Shown here: piece after piece, positions 1 through 7,508 of the stretch
Numbering within the stretch: position 1 is the first letter of the stretch
Layout: each line of letters starts with the position of its first letter
DNA from: Bdellovibrio sp.
GTDB taxonomy: Bacteria > Bdellovibrionota > Bdellovibrionia > Bdellovibrionales > Bdellovibrionaceae
Reading direction: 5' to 3'
NCBI GenBank assembly: GCA_019104905.1
Contig: JAHRXB010000251.1
Coordinates: 1 to 17,416 of the forward strand
DNA length: 17,416 nucleotides
Translations under genes and position numbers: made by a program
Notes under the pieces: model-generated
Databases searched by the model: none
What the model was told of the DNA's origin: nothing
The model's input: the letters and a program-made list of their open reading frames with translations, nothing else

Positions 1-1
1 A

Positions 2-277
2 GAAAATAAATCCCATTTGATGGGCTCTGAGGTGAAGCTGACTAAGAACATGTCATTGAAAATCAGTCTTCCCTCAAAACCTAAAGACTTTTTTGAAATT
101 GTTATTTATCGCAATGGAGAAGCCATAGCTAAAATCAATGATCCCGAAGTCGTTTTTCCTATCTCGGAACCTGGCGCCTATCGCATCCAAGTCAGAGTCA
201 GCCCCATGCTGCCGCTTCCTGATGCTAAAAAATGGATTACCTGGATCTACACCAATCCATTTTTTGTAAAGCCCTAA
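2..277 (+). CDS. C-terminal fragment of a probable PHP-domain phosphoesterase
   Basis: The reading frame is open from the first bases of the window, so the gene begins upstream and only the last 91 residues are visible. They form a beta-rich tail with a pattern I associate with the C-terminus of PHP-type metal-dependent phosphoesterases: MGSEV, then an alternating hydrophobic stretch ending in VIYRNGE, a PGAYRIQVRV strand, and a closing WIYTNPFFV. In that family this accessory domain follows the catalytic PHP barrel, and none of the metal ligands are in view. The stop TAA (275-277) overlaps the TAG stop of the convergent ferredoxin gene, sharing the bases CTAA. The family assignment rests on the tail alone and could be wrong. 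That a real protein end is encoded here is much more certain. Confidence 0.5.
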   Translation, partial: ENKSHLMGSEVKLTKNMSLKISLPSKPKDFFEIVIYRNGEAIAKINDPEVVFPISEPGAYRIQVRVSPMLPLPDAKKWITWIYTNPFFVKP

Positions 278-621
278 GGATTTCTAATTTGCACAGACAA
301 TCCCGCGACAGGGCAGGTTTGACAAGCCAAGCGCTCTTCATTGCGGAAGCCCCGATCCTCGGCCATCTCTGATTCGATTTCATTTCGTGGCTCCAGCCTC
401 TCAAGGCCTTCCACCACTTGGACCAGGCAAGTTCCACAGGTTCCATGGCCTCCACAGGTGTGATTAATCTCAATGCCCGCGCGCAAAGCCACATCTAAGA
501 CGGATTGATCTTTTTGACTCACTGGGACACGGGGGTGATCGGGTAAAAAGTTTATATATATTCCAGACTTAGGATTCACGCTGAGGAACTCCTTCAAAAG
601 GTCACTCTTTAGTTGAAACAC
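274..621 (-). CDS. [2Fe-2S] ferredoxin
   Basis: A small electron carrier of the plant/adrenodoxin-type beta-grasp fold. The cluster ligands are visible as C56-x5-C62-x2-C65 (in TCGGHGTCGTC) and C100 in the ACQTCP segment, the usual spacing for a single [2Fe-2S] cluster; C103 is an extra cysteine. The protein has 115 residues, with about 30 residues before the first beta strand, slightly long at the N-terminus. No reductase is adjacent, so the partner is unknown. The start is uncertain. The only reasonable in-frame start is GTG at 621-619, but a strong AGGAGG (627-622 on the minus strand) touches it with no spacer. The next in-frame candidate, TTG at 597-595, is too far away. It is divergent from the exonuclease gene and its stop overlaps that of the preceding plus-strand gene. 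Confidence 0.88.
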   Translation of the reverse strand: MFQLKSDLLKEFLSVNPKSGIYINFLPDHPRVPVSQKDQSVLDVALRAGIEINHTCGGHGTCGTCLVQVVEGLERLEPRNEIESEMAEDRGFRNEERLACQTCPVAGLSVQIRNP

Positions 622-648
622 CCTCCTGCATTTTGTATCAATATTTTT

Positions 649-1269
649 ATGAGATTCATAGCATTTGACTTAGAGACCACCGGAACTGTACCAGGCGTTG
701 ACCAAATCGTTGAAATTGGAGCCGTGCGCTTCATTGATGGCCAACCTGAAGCCATTTTTGCCACGCTTGTTGATCCTCAACGTCCCATTCCTCCCGGTGC
801 CTCTGCAGTGAACGGAATTTCTGATGACATGGTTAAAGGGAAGCCTCTTATCGAGAGTCTTCTGCCTTCTTTGGCGGAATTTTGCGGCGATGATATTTTG
901 GTGGCCCACAATGCTCCCTTTGACGCCCAGTTTTTAACTGCTGATATCAAAAAATATGAAACAGTGGCTCCGAAAGGGCTTATTCTCGATACACTTCCAA
1001 TTGCACGTAAGGTTTTCCCAGGTCTTCCGAACTATAAATTGGGAACTTTGGTTCAACATTTAAAAATTCCAACAACAGACTTTCACCGCGCTGAGGAAGA
1101 TGCTTCTTATTGTGGACATCTTTTCCACCAAATGGTGAAAAGAATCTCTATCGGTGGACAGGCTCCTCAAATAGGAAATCTGGTCGCACTTACCGGAAAG
1201 CCCGAACTTCGCTTTCCACAAATCGTAAGACAACCAAAACAAATGGACCTCTTTGGAGGGCTTCTCTAA
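649..1269 (+). CDS. DnaQ-like DEDDh 3'-5' exonuclease with possible clamp-binding tail
   Basis: A 206-residue exonuclease of the DnaQ/PolC-epsilon superfamily, which removes nucleotides from DNA 3' ends using two metal ions. All five catalytic residues can be placed: D7 and E9 in FDLETTG, D92 in HNAPFD, and H146 and D151 in FHRAEEDA. The fold ends near residue 165. The last residues contain QMDLF (198-202), which fits the pentapeptide many DNA polymerase and repair proteins use to bind the beta sliding clamp. I chose ATG 649 rather than the upstream TTG at 613 because the family begins directly with the first beta strand (MRFIAFDLETTG). No clear Shine-Dalgarno is present; a -10-like TATCAA lies at 636-641. 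It could be a replicative proofreading subunit or a repair/RNA-end exonuclease; sequence alone does not decide. Confidence 0.88.
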   Translation: MRFIAFDLETTGTVPGVDQIVEIGAVRFIDGQPEAIFATLVDPQRPIPPGASAVNGISDDMVKGKPLIESLLPSLAEFCGDDILVAHNAPFDAQFLTADIKKYETVAPKGLILDTLPIARKVFPGLPNYKLGTLVQHLKIPTTDFHRAEEDASYCGHLFHQMVKRISIGGQAPQIGNLVALTGKPELRFPQIVRQPKQMDLFGGLL

Positions 1270-1276
1270 GCCCCCT

Positions 1277-2896
1277 CTATTCCTTCGCTTTATGAGCGAT
1301 GGGGTAACGTCTTCCTCGCCCAAAAGAGTGCTGTGACACCTTCACGACAGGTGGCGCTTGCCATCTTTTAAATTCAGTGCGCATCAATACGGGAAGCAAC
1401 CACTTATCCGTCGCTGTCTTTGCAACCCCCGACCTTTCCACCAAATAGCTCACTGATTTATCCAAGTCTTCATAAGGTGGCAATGTGTCTTGATCTTTTT
1501 GATTCGGGCGAAGCTCTGCCGACGGGGCACGATCAATGATCTCCACAGGAATGACCTCGCCCTGTTGATTATAATAGCGAGCCAGCTCATAGACTTGCCC
1601 CTTGGTAAGATCACCAAGCGGAGCCAACCCGCCGCACATGTCTCCATACAAAGTTGAATAGCCAGCTGCATACTCGCTCTTATTACTGGTTGTAAGAAGA
1701 AGACTGTTTTCTTTATTCGAATAGGCCATCAGGGTCATGCCACGCAGACGAGCCTGAAGGTTTTCGTGAACAACTCCAAAGCCCGATATACCCAAACCCT
1801 GTTCAAGAGATTTTAAAACTCCCTCATACATCGATTTGATGTCGACAACTTGAAAGCCTACGCCAAGATTTTTCGCCAACTCTTGCGCTAAACGGAGGCT
1901 TTGCGGAGCATTGAACGGCCCCGGCAGCCCAAAAGTCATCACCTGGCCTGGCCCCACAGCATCAACAGCCAATGCAGCAACAACAGCGGAATCAATTCCG
2001 CCGCTTAATCCCAAATGAATCTTTTTTAAACCCGTTTTTTTACAGAAGTCTTGAATTCCCAACACCAAGGCTCTTCGTAATTCCTCTGTGGCGGAAAGTT
2101 TGGGAGTTTTATTCCAAACTTCCCAAGTGTCTATATCAATAACGTTGATGTCCTCTTCAAACTGATGGCAGCTTAAAATCTTCTTTCCCTTTTTATCGAG
2201 AACAAAACTGCCCCCATCGAAAACGATTTCATCCTGGGCCCCAACTAAATTCACATACATGATCGGGGCCTTAAAGTATGCCGCCGTTTTCGTCGTTACG
2301 TATTCTCGTTTCGCCATTTTGCCCACGAAGTACGGCGAGGCACTAAGGTTGATGACCATATCAATCTTTTGCTTTTTTACTTTCGCAAGGGGGTTCTCGG
2401 CATAAGCAGAGTGACCTTTTTTATCTTCCCACGCCCAGATATCCTCACAGATGGTCAGGAAGAACTTCTTCCCTTTCCACTGAAAATAATTTTTTGAGAA
2501 GTCGCCTGGTTCTATGAAACGAGCCTCATCAAAAACATCACCCGTCGGCAAAAGCTGTTTGTGAAAGAAACGAGGTTTTTGCCCCTTAGCCAAAAAGACC
2601 GCGCTATTGAAATAAGGTCGGCCTTTTTTGTTGGGATTTTTTGTGATGAGCCCAAAGATCACCCCTAAGCCCGGAGGAATTTTTTTAATGATCTTCTTAA
2701 ATTCCGCTTCTTGCTTTTCAACAAGCTTTGATCTTTCTAAAAGATCAAACGGATGGTATCCAAACAAAGAGCACTCAGGGAATACGACAAGGTCGCATTT
2801 TCGCTGTTGAGCTTGTTGAATAAAGGAAACTATTTTTTCTTGATTGAATTCAAAGTCGGCAAGAGTCGGATTAATTTGGGCTAACGCAATTCTCAT
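1277..2896 (-). CDS. nadE: Glutamine-hydrolysing NAD+ synthetase
   Basis: Makes NAD+ from deamido-NAD+, ATP and glutamine, the last step of NAD biosynthesis, in the cytoplasm. It is a two-domain protein. Residues 1 to about 260 are a nitrilase-type glutaminase with the Glu-Lys-Cys triad visible as E41 (VFPECSLFGY), K113 (HKQLLPTGD) and C150 (LTICEDIW). Residues from about 265 form the synthetase domain with the ATP-pyrophosphatase P-loop SGGIDS (298-303) and the conserved KSEYAAGYSTLYGDMCGG segment. At 539 residues it has normal length for the two-domain bacterial type. ATG (2896-2894) overlaps the TGA of the upstream DUF2203 gene by four bases (ATGA) and has no Shine-Dalgarno, so translation is probably coupled. 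NadD, an earlier step of the same pathway, is encoded about 7 kb away. Confidence 0.97.
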   Translation of the reverse strand: MRIALAQINPTLADFEFNQEKIVSFIQQAQQRKCDLVVFPECSLFGYHPFDLLERSKLVEKQEAEFKKIIKKIPPGLGVIFGLITKNPNKKGRPYFNSAVFLAKGQKPRFFHKQLLPTGDVFDEARFIEPGDFSKNYFQWKGKKFFLTICEDIWAWEDKKGHSAYAENPLAKVKKQKIDMVINLSASPYFVGKMAKREYVTTKTAAYFKAPIMYVNLVGAQDEIVFDGGSFVLDKKGKKILSCHQFEEDINVIDIDTWEVWNKTPKLSATEELRRALVLGIQDFCKKTGLKKIHLGLSGGIDSAVVAALAVDAVGPGQVMTFGLPGPFNAPQSLRLAQELAKNLGVGFQVVDIKSMYEGVLKSLEQGLGISGFGVVHENLQARLRGMTLMAYSNKENSLLLTTSNKSEYAAGYSTLYGDMCGGLAPLGDLTKGQVYELARYYNQQGEVIPVEIIDRAPSAELRPNQKDQDTLPPYEDLDKSVSYLVERSGVAKTATDKWLLPVLMRTEFKRWQAPPVVKVSQHSFGRGRRYPIAHKAKE

Positions 2897-3276
2897 TCAA
2901 TTAATATACGCCCAGAAAAGCCATCTTGGTAGCCATGCCAATGATTAATTTCAACTTCGGGAAACTTCCAGCAGAAGTAACCATCACCGTTATCAAAATC
3001 GGCCATCCATAGGCCCTTCGGCTCAGCCCCTAACTTTTCAATCTTCACCTGCCAGCGATCGATGATGGCATTAATCTGCTCCTCGATGGCCGCCACGGAG
3101 GGGTGCGCTTTGTCGGAATAAGCATCGATACGATTCAGATGAGCTTTGACTTCGCGGCTTGAGTCCTCGGTCATACGATAGATCAACGGAAGGAGTTGAC
3201 GCGCCTCTTGCAACGTAAAAAACTTTTTGCGATTGATCTCAACCACATTTTCCAACTGAACTTCCCCCATCCGCAT
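2893..3276 (-). CDS. DUF2203 family protein
   Basis: A 127-residue cytoplasmic protein of the DUF2203 family, function unknown. The family pattern is clear: an N-terminal FTLQEARQLLPLI helix (about residues 20-32), a long charged helical region, and a C-terminal KGLWMADF...YFCWKFPEVEINHWH...GFSGR block (about residues 87-123), which in this family reads roughly KGL-DF-YLCW-E-WHE-GF-GR. The conserved acidic, Cys/Trp and His residues look like a binding surface, but I know of no demonstrated activity. It precedes nadE with a four-base ATGA overlap, so the two are probably cotranscribed. The start could be ATG at 3276 or two codons later at 3270; neither has a good Shine-Dalgarno. Confidence 0.85.
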   Translation of the reverse strand: MRMGEVQLENVVEINRKKFFTLQEARQLLPLIYRMTEDSSREVKAHLNRIDAYSDKAHPSVAAIEEQINAIIDRWQVKIEKLGAEPKGLWMADFDNGDGYFCWKFPEVEINHWHGYQDGFSGRILIE

Positions 3277-3290
3277 GTCTGATGAGGCTG

Positions 3291-3317
3291 TATCTATTAA
3301 AGACTGAAGTGTTTCAA
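3291..3317 (-). promoter_or_regulatory. Possible sigma70-type promoter for the DUF2203-nadE unit
   Basis: On the minus strand a TTGAAA (3317-3312) lies 15 bases before TAGATA (3296-3291). A start site about seven bases further would leave a leader of only around ten bases before the ATG at 3276. The spacing is short and both hexamers are imperfect, so this is only a candidate. Confidence 0.25.
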
Positions 3318-3321
3318 GAAA

Positions 3322-3380
3322 TTAACGCGATGACAGACAACTTAAGAATTTCTATGAAGAATTTTTAAACGCGATGCAGA
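3322..3380. repeat. Imperfect 16-bp direct repeat upstream of the DUF2203 gene
   Basis: TTAACGCGATGACAGA (3322-3337) recurs as TTAAACGCGATGCAGA (3365-3380), 43 bases apart start to start, with the core AACGCGATG exact in both copies. The second copy ends against the stop codon of the prepilin-like gene. The pair lies upstream of the DUF2203-nadE unit and could be a tandem operator or simply a small duplication. Confidence 0.5.
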
Positions 3381-4268
3381 TTATTTTTCAAAACTCTTAG
3401 ACATTTGCAGGGCTTGACCGCCAATGAAAATCACCAGAGCGATGACCAACGCGGCAATAAATAAGTAACGTATAAAATTTCCAACCGTCAGAGGTTCGTC
3501 CTCTTTGACTTCGGCCTTGGGCTCCGGTTTCTTTACGGTTGTTTTTTTAGGTGGGGGGGTTAAGCTCTCACCCGTAACCAGCACTCGTCCCGAGCCCTCT
3601 GCTTTTTTTTCCAGCTTTTTGCGCTCAGCATCTGTCAATCCAGAGATGGCAACCGAAGACGTCTTTCTGCCTTGACCCAGATATCTCGCCCCGTTGCTGG
3701 CCCTAAAAAAGCCCCCATTGCCACCGTTGTCTAACGCAATCTCGACAACCTTGCCGCTCCCAGCCTGATCGCCTCCCTCAATGCCCGTCGAGGGTCGGCG
3801 ACGACTCATCATGTTGCGGCCCCCGCCTCGCGAAGCCGAGCCCGCATAGGAGGACGAGGAGCTTCCGCCAGAAGATCCCCCGCCAGAGTCCCCAGAACTG
3901 CTTTTTTGTGAGTTGGACTGGCCCGTGCCGTCTCCATTTTGACCGGTGCTTGTTGGAGGTCGTCCGCCTGCCATGGAGGCTGGATCAAACTTCTTATCGC
4001 ATTCAGAGTCTTCATCTGCGGCCGAGGGCTCACTGGAGCCTAAGGAGGGCAACTCCCCATACTCTAATAAACAGCCCACATACTTACCCATGTAATTATT
4101 TACGAATTCCCCGAAGGGTTTAAAAACTTGAGTCATCAAAGCCAAAACAAGCGAAACTGAAATAATCAGCATCAAGACGTATTCAACCATGGCCTGGCCA
4201 CGATTATTCAGCCCACCCGCAGTCTCTAGTCTAGAAGTAAATTGAGTTTTCTTCACTCGCGATAGCAT
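3381..4268 (-). CDS. Flp-like prepilin / TadE-type membrane protein with Ser-Gly-rich body
   Basis: A 295-residue membrane protein. Near the N-terminus NNRGQAMVEYVLMLI fits the type IVb (Flp) prepilin rule: cleavage after G24 would leave glutamate at +5 and tyrosine at +6, followed by a hydrophobic helix (about 30-46). Flp pilins are normally 50-80 residues. Here the helix is followed by a Cys-containing segment, a long low-complexity Ser/Gly/Arg-rich region (about 90-170), a short folded-looking stretch (about 175-230), a Lys/Pro-rich linker, and a second membrane helix close to the C-terminus (about 267-287). The mature protein would therefore be anchored at both ends, which argues against an ordinary pilus subunit. 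It is divergent from the exported TPR gene with only 19 bases between start codons. No other Tad gene is visible. The start could also be the GTG four codons downstream. Confidence 0.72.
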   Translation of the reverse strand: MLSRVKKTQFTSRLETAGGLNNRGQAMVEYVLMLIISVSLVLALMTQVFKPFGEFVNNYMGKYVGCLLEYGELPSLGSSEPSAADEDSECDKKFDPASMAGGRPPTSTGQNGDGTGQSNSQKSSSGDSGGGSSGGSSSSSYAGSASRGGGRNMMSRRRPSTGIEGGDQAGSGKVVEIALDNGGNGGFFRASNGARYLGQGRKTSSVAISGLTDAERKKLEKKAEGSGRVLVTGESLTPPPKKTTVKKPEPKAEVKEDEPLTVGNFIRYLFIAALVIALVIFIGGQALQMSKSFEK

Positions 4269-4274
4269 TTAGGT

Positions 4275-4282
4275 CATACTAC
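4275..4282. promoter_or_regulatory. Overlapping divergent -10-like elements
   Basis: Only 19 bases separate the two divergent start codons. On the plus strand CATACT (4275-4280) lies seven bases before the TPR gene's ATG. On the minus strand TAGTAT (4282-4277) lies eight bases before the prepilin-like gene's ATG. A TTCACT about 17 bases upstream could serve as a plus-strand -35; the minus side has no good -35. If used, both messages would be nearly leaderless. This is inference from position and partial consensus. Confidence 0.3.
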
Positions 4283-4287
4283 AACAT

Positions 4288-5484
4288 ATGATGAATGGAC
4301 TGAATTTCAATCGCTTCCTATTTATCCTCTTCTTGGCTTTTGTCTCATTATTGGTCACCGAGCCGACATCGGCCCAGACTTTGGGTCAGGAAAAGGACGA
4401 GTTCTCCCTGTTCGAAGAGGAGGTTAACAACTCCACACCTGACAGCAAAAAAGCCTCAAAGCCCGCGGCCCCCGCACCGACAGCGGCCACGCCACCACCG
4501 GCATCGACTGAGACCAGCGATGAAAAGATTGAACGCCTAAAAAAGGAAATCCGCACAGGTCCCAAGAATGTGGCGCTGATTGGGCAACTGGCCGAAGAGC
4601 TCTATAAAAAAGAGCAGTACGAAAAAGTCACTTTATTGCTGTGGAAACACGTCGATAAAATTGATCGCAAAAGTCTTCTCTTGTTGGCCCGAGCTCATGA
4701 AAAACGCCAAGAGCCCAGCGAAATGATTCGCGCCTTGAATGTTATTCTGGGTAAGAACGACAAGGATTTTGAGTCCTACAGCTTGATGGGAAATGCCCAT
4801 GTCCTTTTAAGAAAGAACAAGGACGCCATGGAAGATTACAAAAAAGCGGTAGAACTCAATCCGAAATATGAACCCGCCTATGATGGTCTTATCGCTCTTT
4901 ATGAGAAGCGTGTTCCGCCAAACCTCTATGAATTGCGCATTCTTTTTCAAGACATGGTCCAAAACATTGGGGCGAGACCTCAATATCTAAGACGGCTTTG
5001 TGAGATCAACACGATGGACGGAACTTATGAACCCGCCATTCAGATGTGCAAAGATGCGATCGCCAAAGACCCCAAAGTGGCTGATGCTTATGTCTACCTG
5101 GGTGTCTGCTATAAGGCCATCGGCGAAGATAAAACCGCTCTTAATACGTTAAAGAAGGCCTCTCAAGATTTTCCCCAATCTGAGTTAGCGCAATATCATT
5201 ATGGAAAGCTTCTAGAGGATCAAAAGAACTATGTAGAAGCCATGAAACTATACAAAAAGGGAACAGAGGCCGACGCTCAAGCCGCTCGTTCTTGGTTGGG
5301 ACTTGCAACTTCGTCGTTTGAGATTCGTAAATTCGAACTTTCTTTGCTGGCCTATAAAAACGCCTGCAAATACGACAAAAAAAATGCGGTGGCCTTTAGA
5401 AGAGCCACCACAATATTAAGAAATCAGAAAAATTCTCAATGGGTCGGTAAGTTCGAAGAAGCTTCCGAAACCTGTACGTTCTAA
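4288..5484 (+). CDS. Exported TPR-repeat protein
   Basis: A 398-residue protein with an N-terminal signal peptide: a basic N-terminus, then a hydrophobic core FLFILFLAFVSLLV, with probable cleavage after A29 (TSA/QT). There is no lipobox cysteine. After an acidic segment and a Pro/Ala/Thr-rich linker (about 55-77) come tandem tetratricopeptide-like helical pairs from about residue 95 to 390, for example the motifs around SYSLMGNAHVLLRKNKDAM, DAYVYLGVCYKAIGEDKTAL and AQYHYGKLLEDQKNYVEAM. Such proteins usually act as assembly scaffolds in the periplasm or at the envelope. The partner is unknown; the divergent Flp-like prepilin gene is an obvious candidate because TPR proteins such as TadD accompany Flp systems, but that link is inference. 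The start is ATG 4288 (or the adjacent ATG 4291), without a Shine-Dalgarno. The stop overlaps that of rimO by four bases (CTAA). Confidence 0.85.
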   Translation: MMNGLNFNRFLFILFLAFVSLLVTEPTSAQTLGQEKDEFSLFEEEVNNSTPDSKKASKPAAPAPTAATPPPASTETSDEKIERLKKEIRTGPKNVALIGQLAEELYKKEQYEKVTLLLWKHVDKIDRKSLLLLARAHEKRQEPSEMIRALNVILGKNDKDFESYSLMGNAHVLLRKNKDAMEDYKKAVELNPKYEPAYDGLIALYEKRVPPNLYELRILFQDMVQNIGARPQYLRRLCEINTMDGTYEPAIQMCKDAIAKDPKVADAYVYLGVCYKAIGEDKTALNTLKKASQDFPQSELAQYHYGKLLEDQKNYVEAMKLYKKGTEADAQAARSWLGLATSSFEIRKFELSLLAYKNACKYDKKNAVAFRRATTILRNQKNSQWVGKFEEASETCTF

Positions 5485-6854
5485 TTTTCAGATACGATCT
5501 CACCCACGAGATCGTATTCCAAACTATCGGTAATGTGGACCTTAACCATATCGCCGACCTTAGCTTCGCCATCGTTGATCAAAACAACACCGTCGATGTC
5601 TGGAGCCTGACCCCAGAAACGACCTTGCAACAACAAGTCTGTTTCTTCGCTGAAGCCTTCCACGATAACTTCAATTGTTTTTCCAATAAAGTCGCGATGT
5701 TTTTCACGAGAAATATTTTGTTGAATTTCCATCACAGCATCGTGACGGTATTGTTTTGTCTCTTCATCAATCTGCGCTTCCATTTTTCCACCAGGCGTAT
5801 TTTCTTCTGGAGAATATTTAAAGCAGCCCACGCGATCAAATTGTTGATCTGAGATAAATTGCAAAAGCTCTTCAAATTGTTCTGCCGTCTCGCCGGGGAA
5901 TCCCACGATAAATTGAGTACGAATCACCGCCTCGGGGATGTGCTCGCGAATGTTCATCAACGCAGTTTCAATTTCATCGCGAGTCATTTTGCGGTTCATG
6001 CTTTTTAGAACATCGTCATTGATGTGCTGCAAAGGCATGTCGAAATATTTCACGATTTTTTTACTGTTCTTAATAACCTGAACCATCTCTTGAGTGATTC
6101 CATCTGGATATAGATACATCAGACGAATCCACTGCAAACCCTCAACCTGATCGAGCGCCTTCAGAAGCTCTACAGGGCTTTCCTTGCGCGTTGGATCTTT
6201 ACGACGAAGATCCCATCCGTAGTCTGTGAAGTCATGACTGATAATAATCAATTCTTTAACTCCACCGGCCACCAAAAGACGGGCTTCCGCGACGATGGCG
6301 TCAATGGAACGAGACTGTAGGTTTCCACGAATCAGAGGAATCGCGCAGAAAGCACACCTTTTCATGCACCCTTCAGAAATTTTAAGGTAAGCGCGATGTC
6401 CTGGCTGCGAGTTCACGCGTGGAGTTGCCTCTTCCTGCAAATAGGTCGGAAGATTAAAGAAAGTCTTCTTGGTGTCGCCCGCGTCTGAGTTCTTCAAAAT
6501 TTTTGAGATATTCTGAAACTCGCCAGATCCGACAAAGAGGTCCGCCTCGGGAAGGCCTTCGACAAGCTCGTCCTTATAGCGCTGAGTTAAACACCCGGCG
6601 ACGACAACCTTCTTAATTTTCCCATCTTGCTTAAGATCACTCATATCCAGAATGCGCTGGATGGATTCCTTCTTAGAGTCTTCAATAAATCCACAGGTAT
6701 TGACAATGACCGTATCAGCTTCTTCCGCCTCACCGACAACCTGATAACCGTCCTTCATCAAAGTTCCGGCCATGATCTCACTGTCCACCAAATTTTTGGG
6801 ACATCCCAAAGAGATAAAATGAACCTTTTTATTTTCAGTAGTCTCTTGCTTCAT
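5481..6854 (-). CDS. rimO: Ribosomal protein S12 methylthiotransferase RimO
   Basis: A radical-SAM enzyme that adds a methylthio group to an aspartate of ribosomal protein S12. Domain order is standard. The N-terminal UPF0004 domain starts with FISLGCPKNLVDSE and carries the three auxiliary-cluster cysteines C18, C54 (VNTCGF) and C88 (VAGCLT). The radical-SAM domain has C163-x3-C167-x2-C170 (SEGCMKRCAFC), and the C-terminal TRAM domain covers the last 70 or so residues. The SLGCPKN signature distinguishes it from the tRNA-modifying MiaB. At 457 residues it has normal length. ATG (6854-6852) overlaps the lolA stop as ATGA, so the two genes are probably translationally coupled in one unit with comF upstream. 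Confidence 0.96.
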   Translation of the reverse strand: MKQETTENKKVHFISLGCPKNLVDSEIMAGTLMKDGYQVVGEAEEADTVIVNTCGFIEDSKKESIQRILDMSDLKQDGKIKKVVVAGCLTQRYKDELVEGLPEADLFVGSGEFQNISKILKNSDAGDTKKTFFNLPTYLQEEATPRVNSQPGHRAYLKISEGCMKRCAFCAIPLIRGNLQSRSIDAIVAEARLLVAGGVKELIIISHDFTDYGWDLRRKDPTRKESPVELLKALDQVEGLQWIRLMYLYPDGITQEMVQVIKNSKKIVKYFDMPLQHINDDVLKSMNRKMTRDEIETALMNIREHIPEAVIRTQFIVGFPGETAEQFEELLQFISDQQFDRVGCFKYSPEENTPGGKMEAQIDEETKQYRHDAVMEIQQNISREKHRDFIGKTIEVIVEGFSEETDLLLQGRFWGQAPDIDGVVLINDGEAKVGDMVKVHITDSLEYDLVGEIVSEN

Positions 6855-7501
6855 AGATCTGTTACCTGTGCACCTTTGGGTGGTTGATATTTAAATAAAC
6901 TCTTTTTTTCTTTTTTTAGGAATTTCACATCTGAAAAACTCATCGTTGTGAGATTTCCAATGTCGTCTTTATAAGAAATCTCTTTCATCGTGTTCGCATC
7001 AGGATCCAACACCACACTCAAAGATTTCACGGAAAGATCGTCGTAAAGAGGCTCAACCTCTAACTTAAGAAGACCGCCCACAGTTCGCTCGTTGACAACC
7101 TTGAAGTTCTTCGAAAGATCGGCTCCCAAAAGAGAGGAAATCAAAACATGCGAGCGATTCTTTTTATCCACCTTGCCTTTAGCCACTTGTACAGGGCCAC
7201 CAAACTCTTTGGGCGGAGTCTGTTCACTCCAGATTGTGGTGCCGTCGAAAACAAGAAGTGTCTTTTCGGGAGTTGTATTCTCCCAACGAAACTTTCCATT
7301 TCCCAGATAGATTTTGCCGCTATACTTCGTCTCTTTTCCAAGAAGCTCAGACTTCACCGACTTTTCCACGCTCATTTCCACAAGCTTGGCAGCGCGGTAC
7401 TTTTTTGCAACTTTTTGAAGAGCGCTCATTTCGACCGTGGCCGCATGAGTGCCCATCGAAAACACCACTACGAAAAACAAGATACTTAGTTTTTGAAACA
7501 T
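6851..7501 (-). CDS. lolA: LolA-like outer-membrane lipoprotein carrier protein
   Basis: A periplasmic chaperone that carries lipoproteins from the LolCDE transporter to the outer membrane. From ATG 7501 the protein has 216 residues and starts with a classic signal peptide (MFQKLSILFFVVVFSMGTHA/A, cleavage after residue 20). Upstream in-frame codons would put 29 charged residues before it, so I reject the longer start. Family features include GKIYLGNGKFRWENTTPEKTLL followed by a VFDGTTIW strand, matching the F-x-G-x-F-x-R-P-FRW-P-DG-W pattern of LolA, and the late D-x-x-GN-x-T-x-x-x-F strand. The start lies seven bases after the comF stop without a clear Shine-Dalgarno, and the stop overlaps the rimO start, so it reads as the middle gene of comF-lolA-rimO. 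Confidence 0.87.
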   Translation of the reverse strand: MFQKLSILFFVVVFSMGTHAATVEMSALQKVAKKYRAAKLVEMSVEKSVKSELLGKETKYSGKIYLGNGKFRWENTTPEKTLLVFDGTTIWSEQTPPKEFGGPVQVAKGKVDKKNRSHVLISSLLGADLSKNFKVVNERTVGGLLKLEVEPLYDDLSVKSLSVVLDPDANTMKEISYKDDIGNLTTMSFSDVKFLKKEKKSLFKYQPPKGAQVTDL

Positions 7502-7508
7502 CCGCGTT

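Noticed and set aside
613..648. Twelve-residue N-terminal extension of the exonuclease from TTG 613
   Set aside because: It would overlap the ferredoxin start region, adds residues not expected before the first beta strand, and TTG 613 has no ribosome-binding site.
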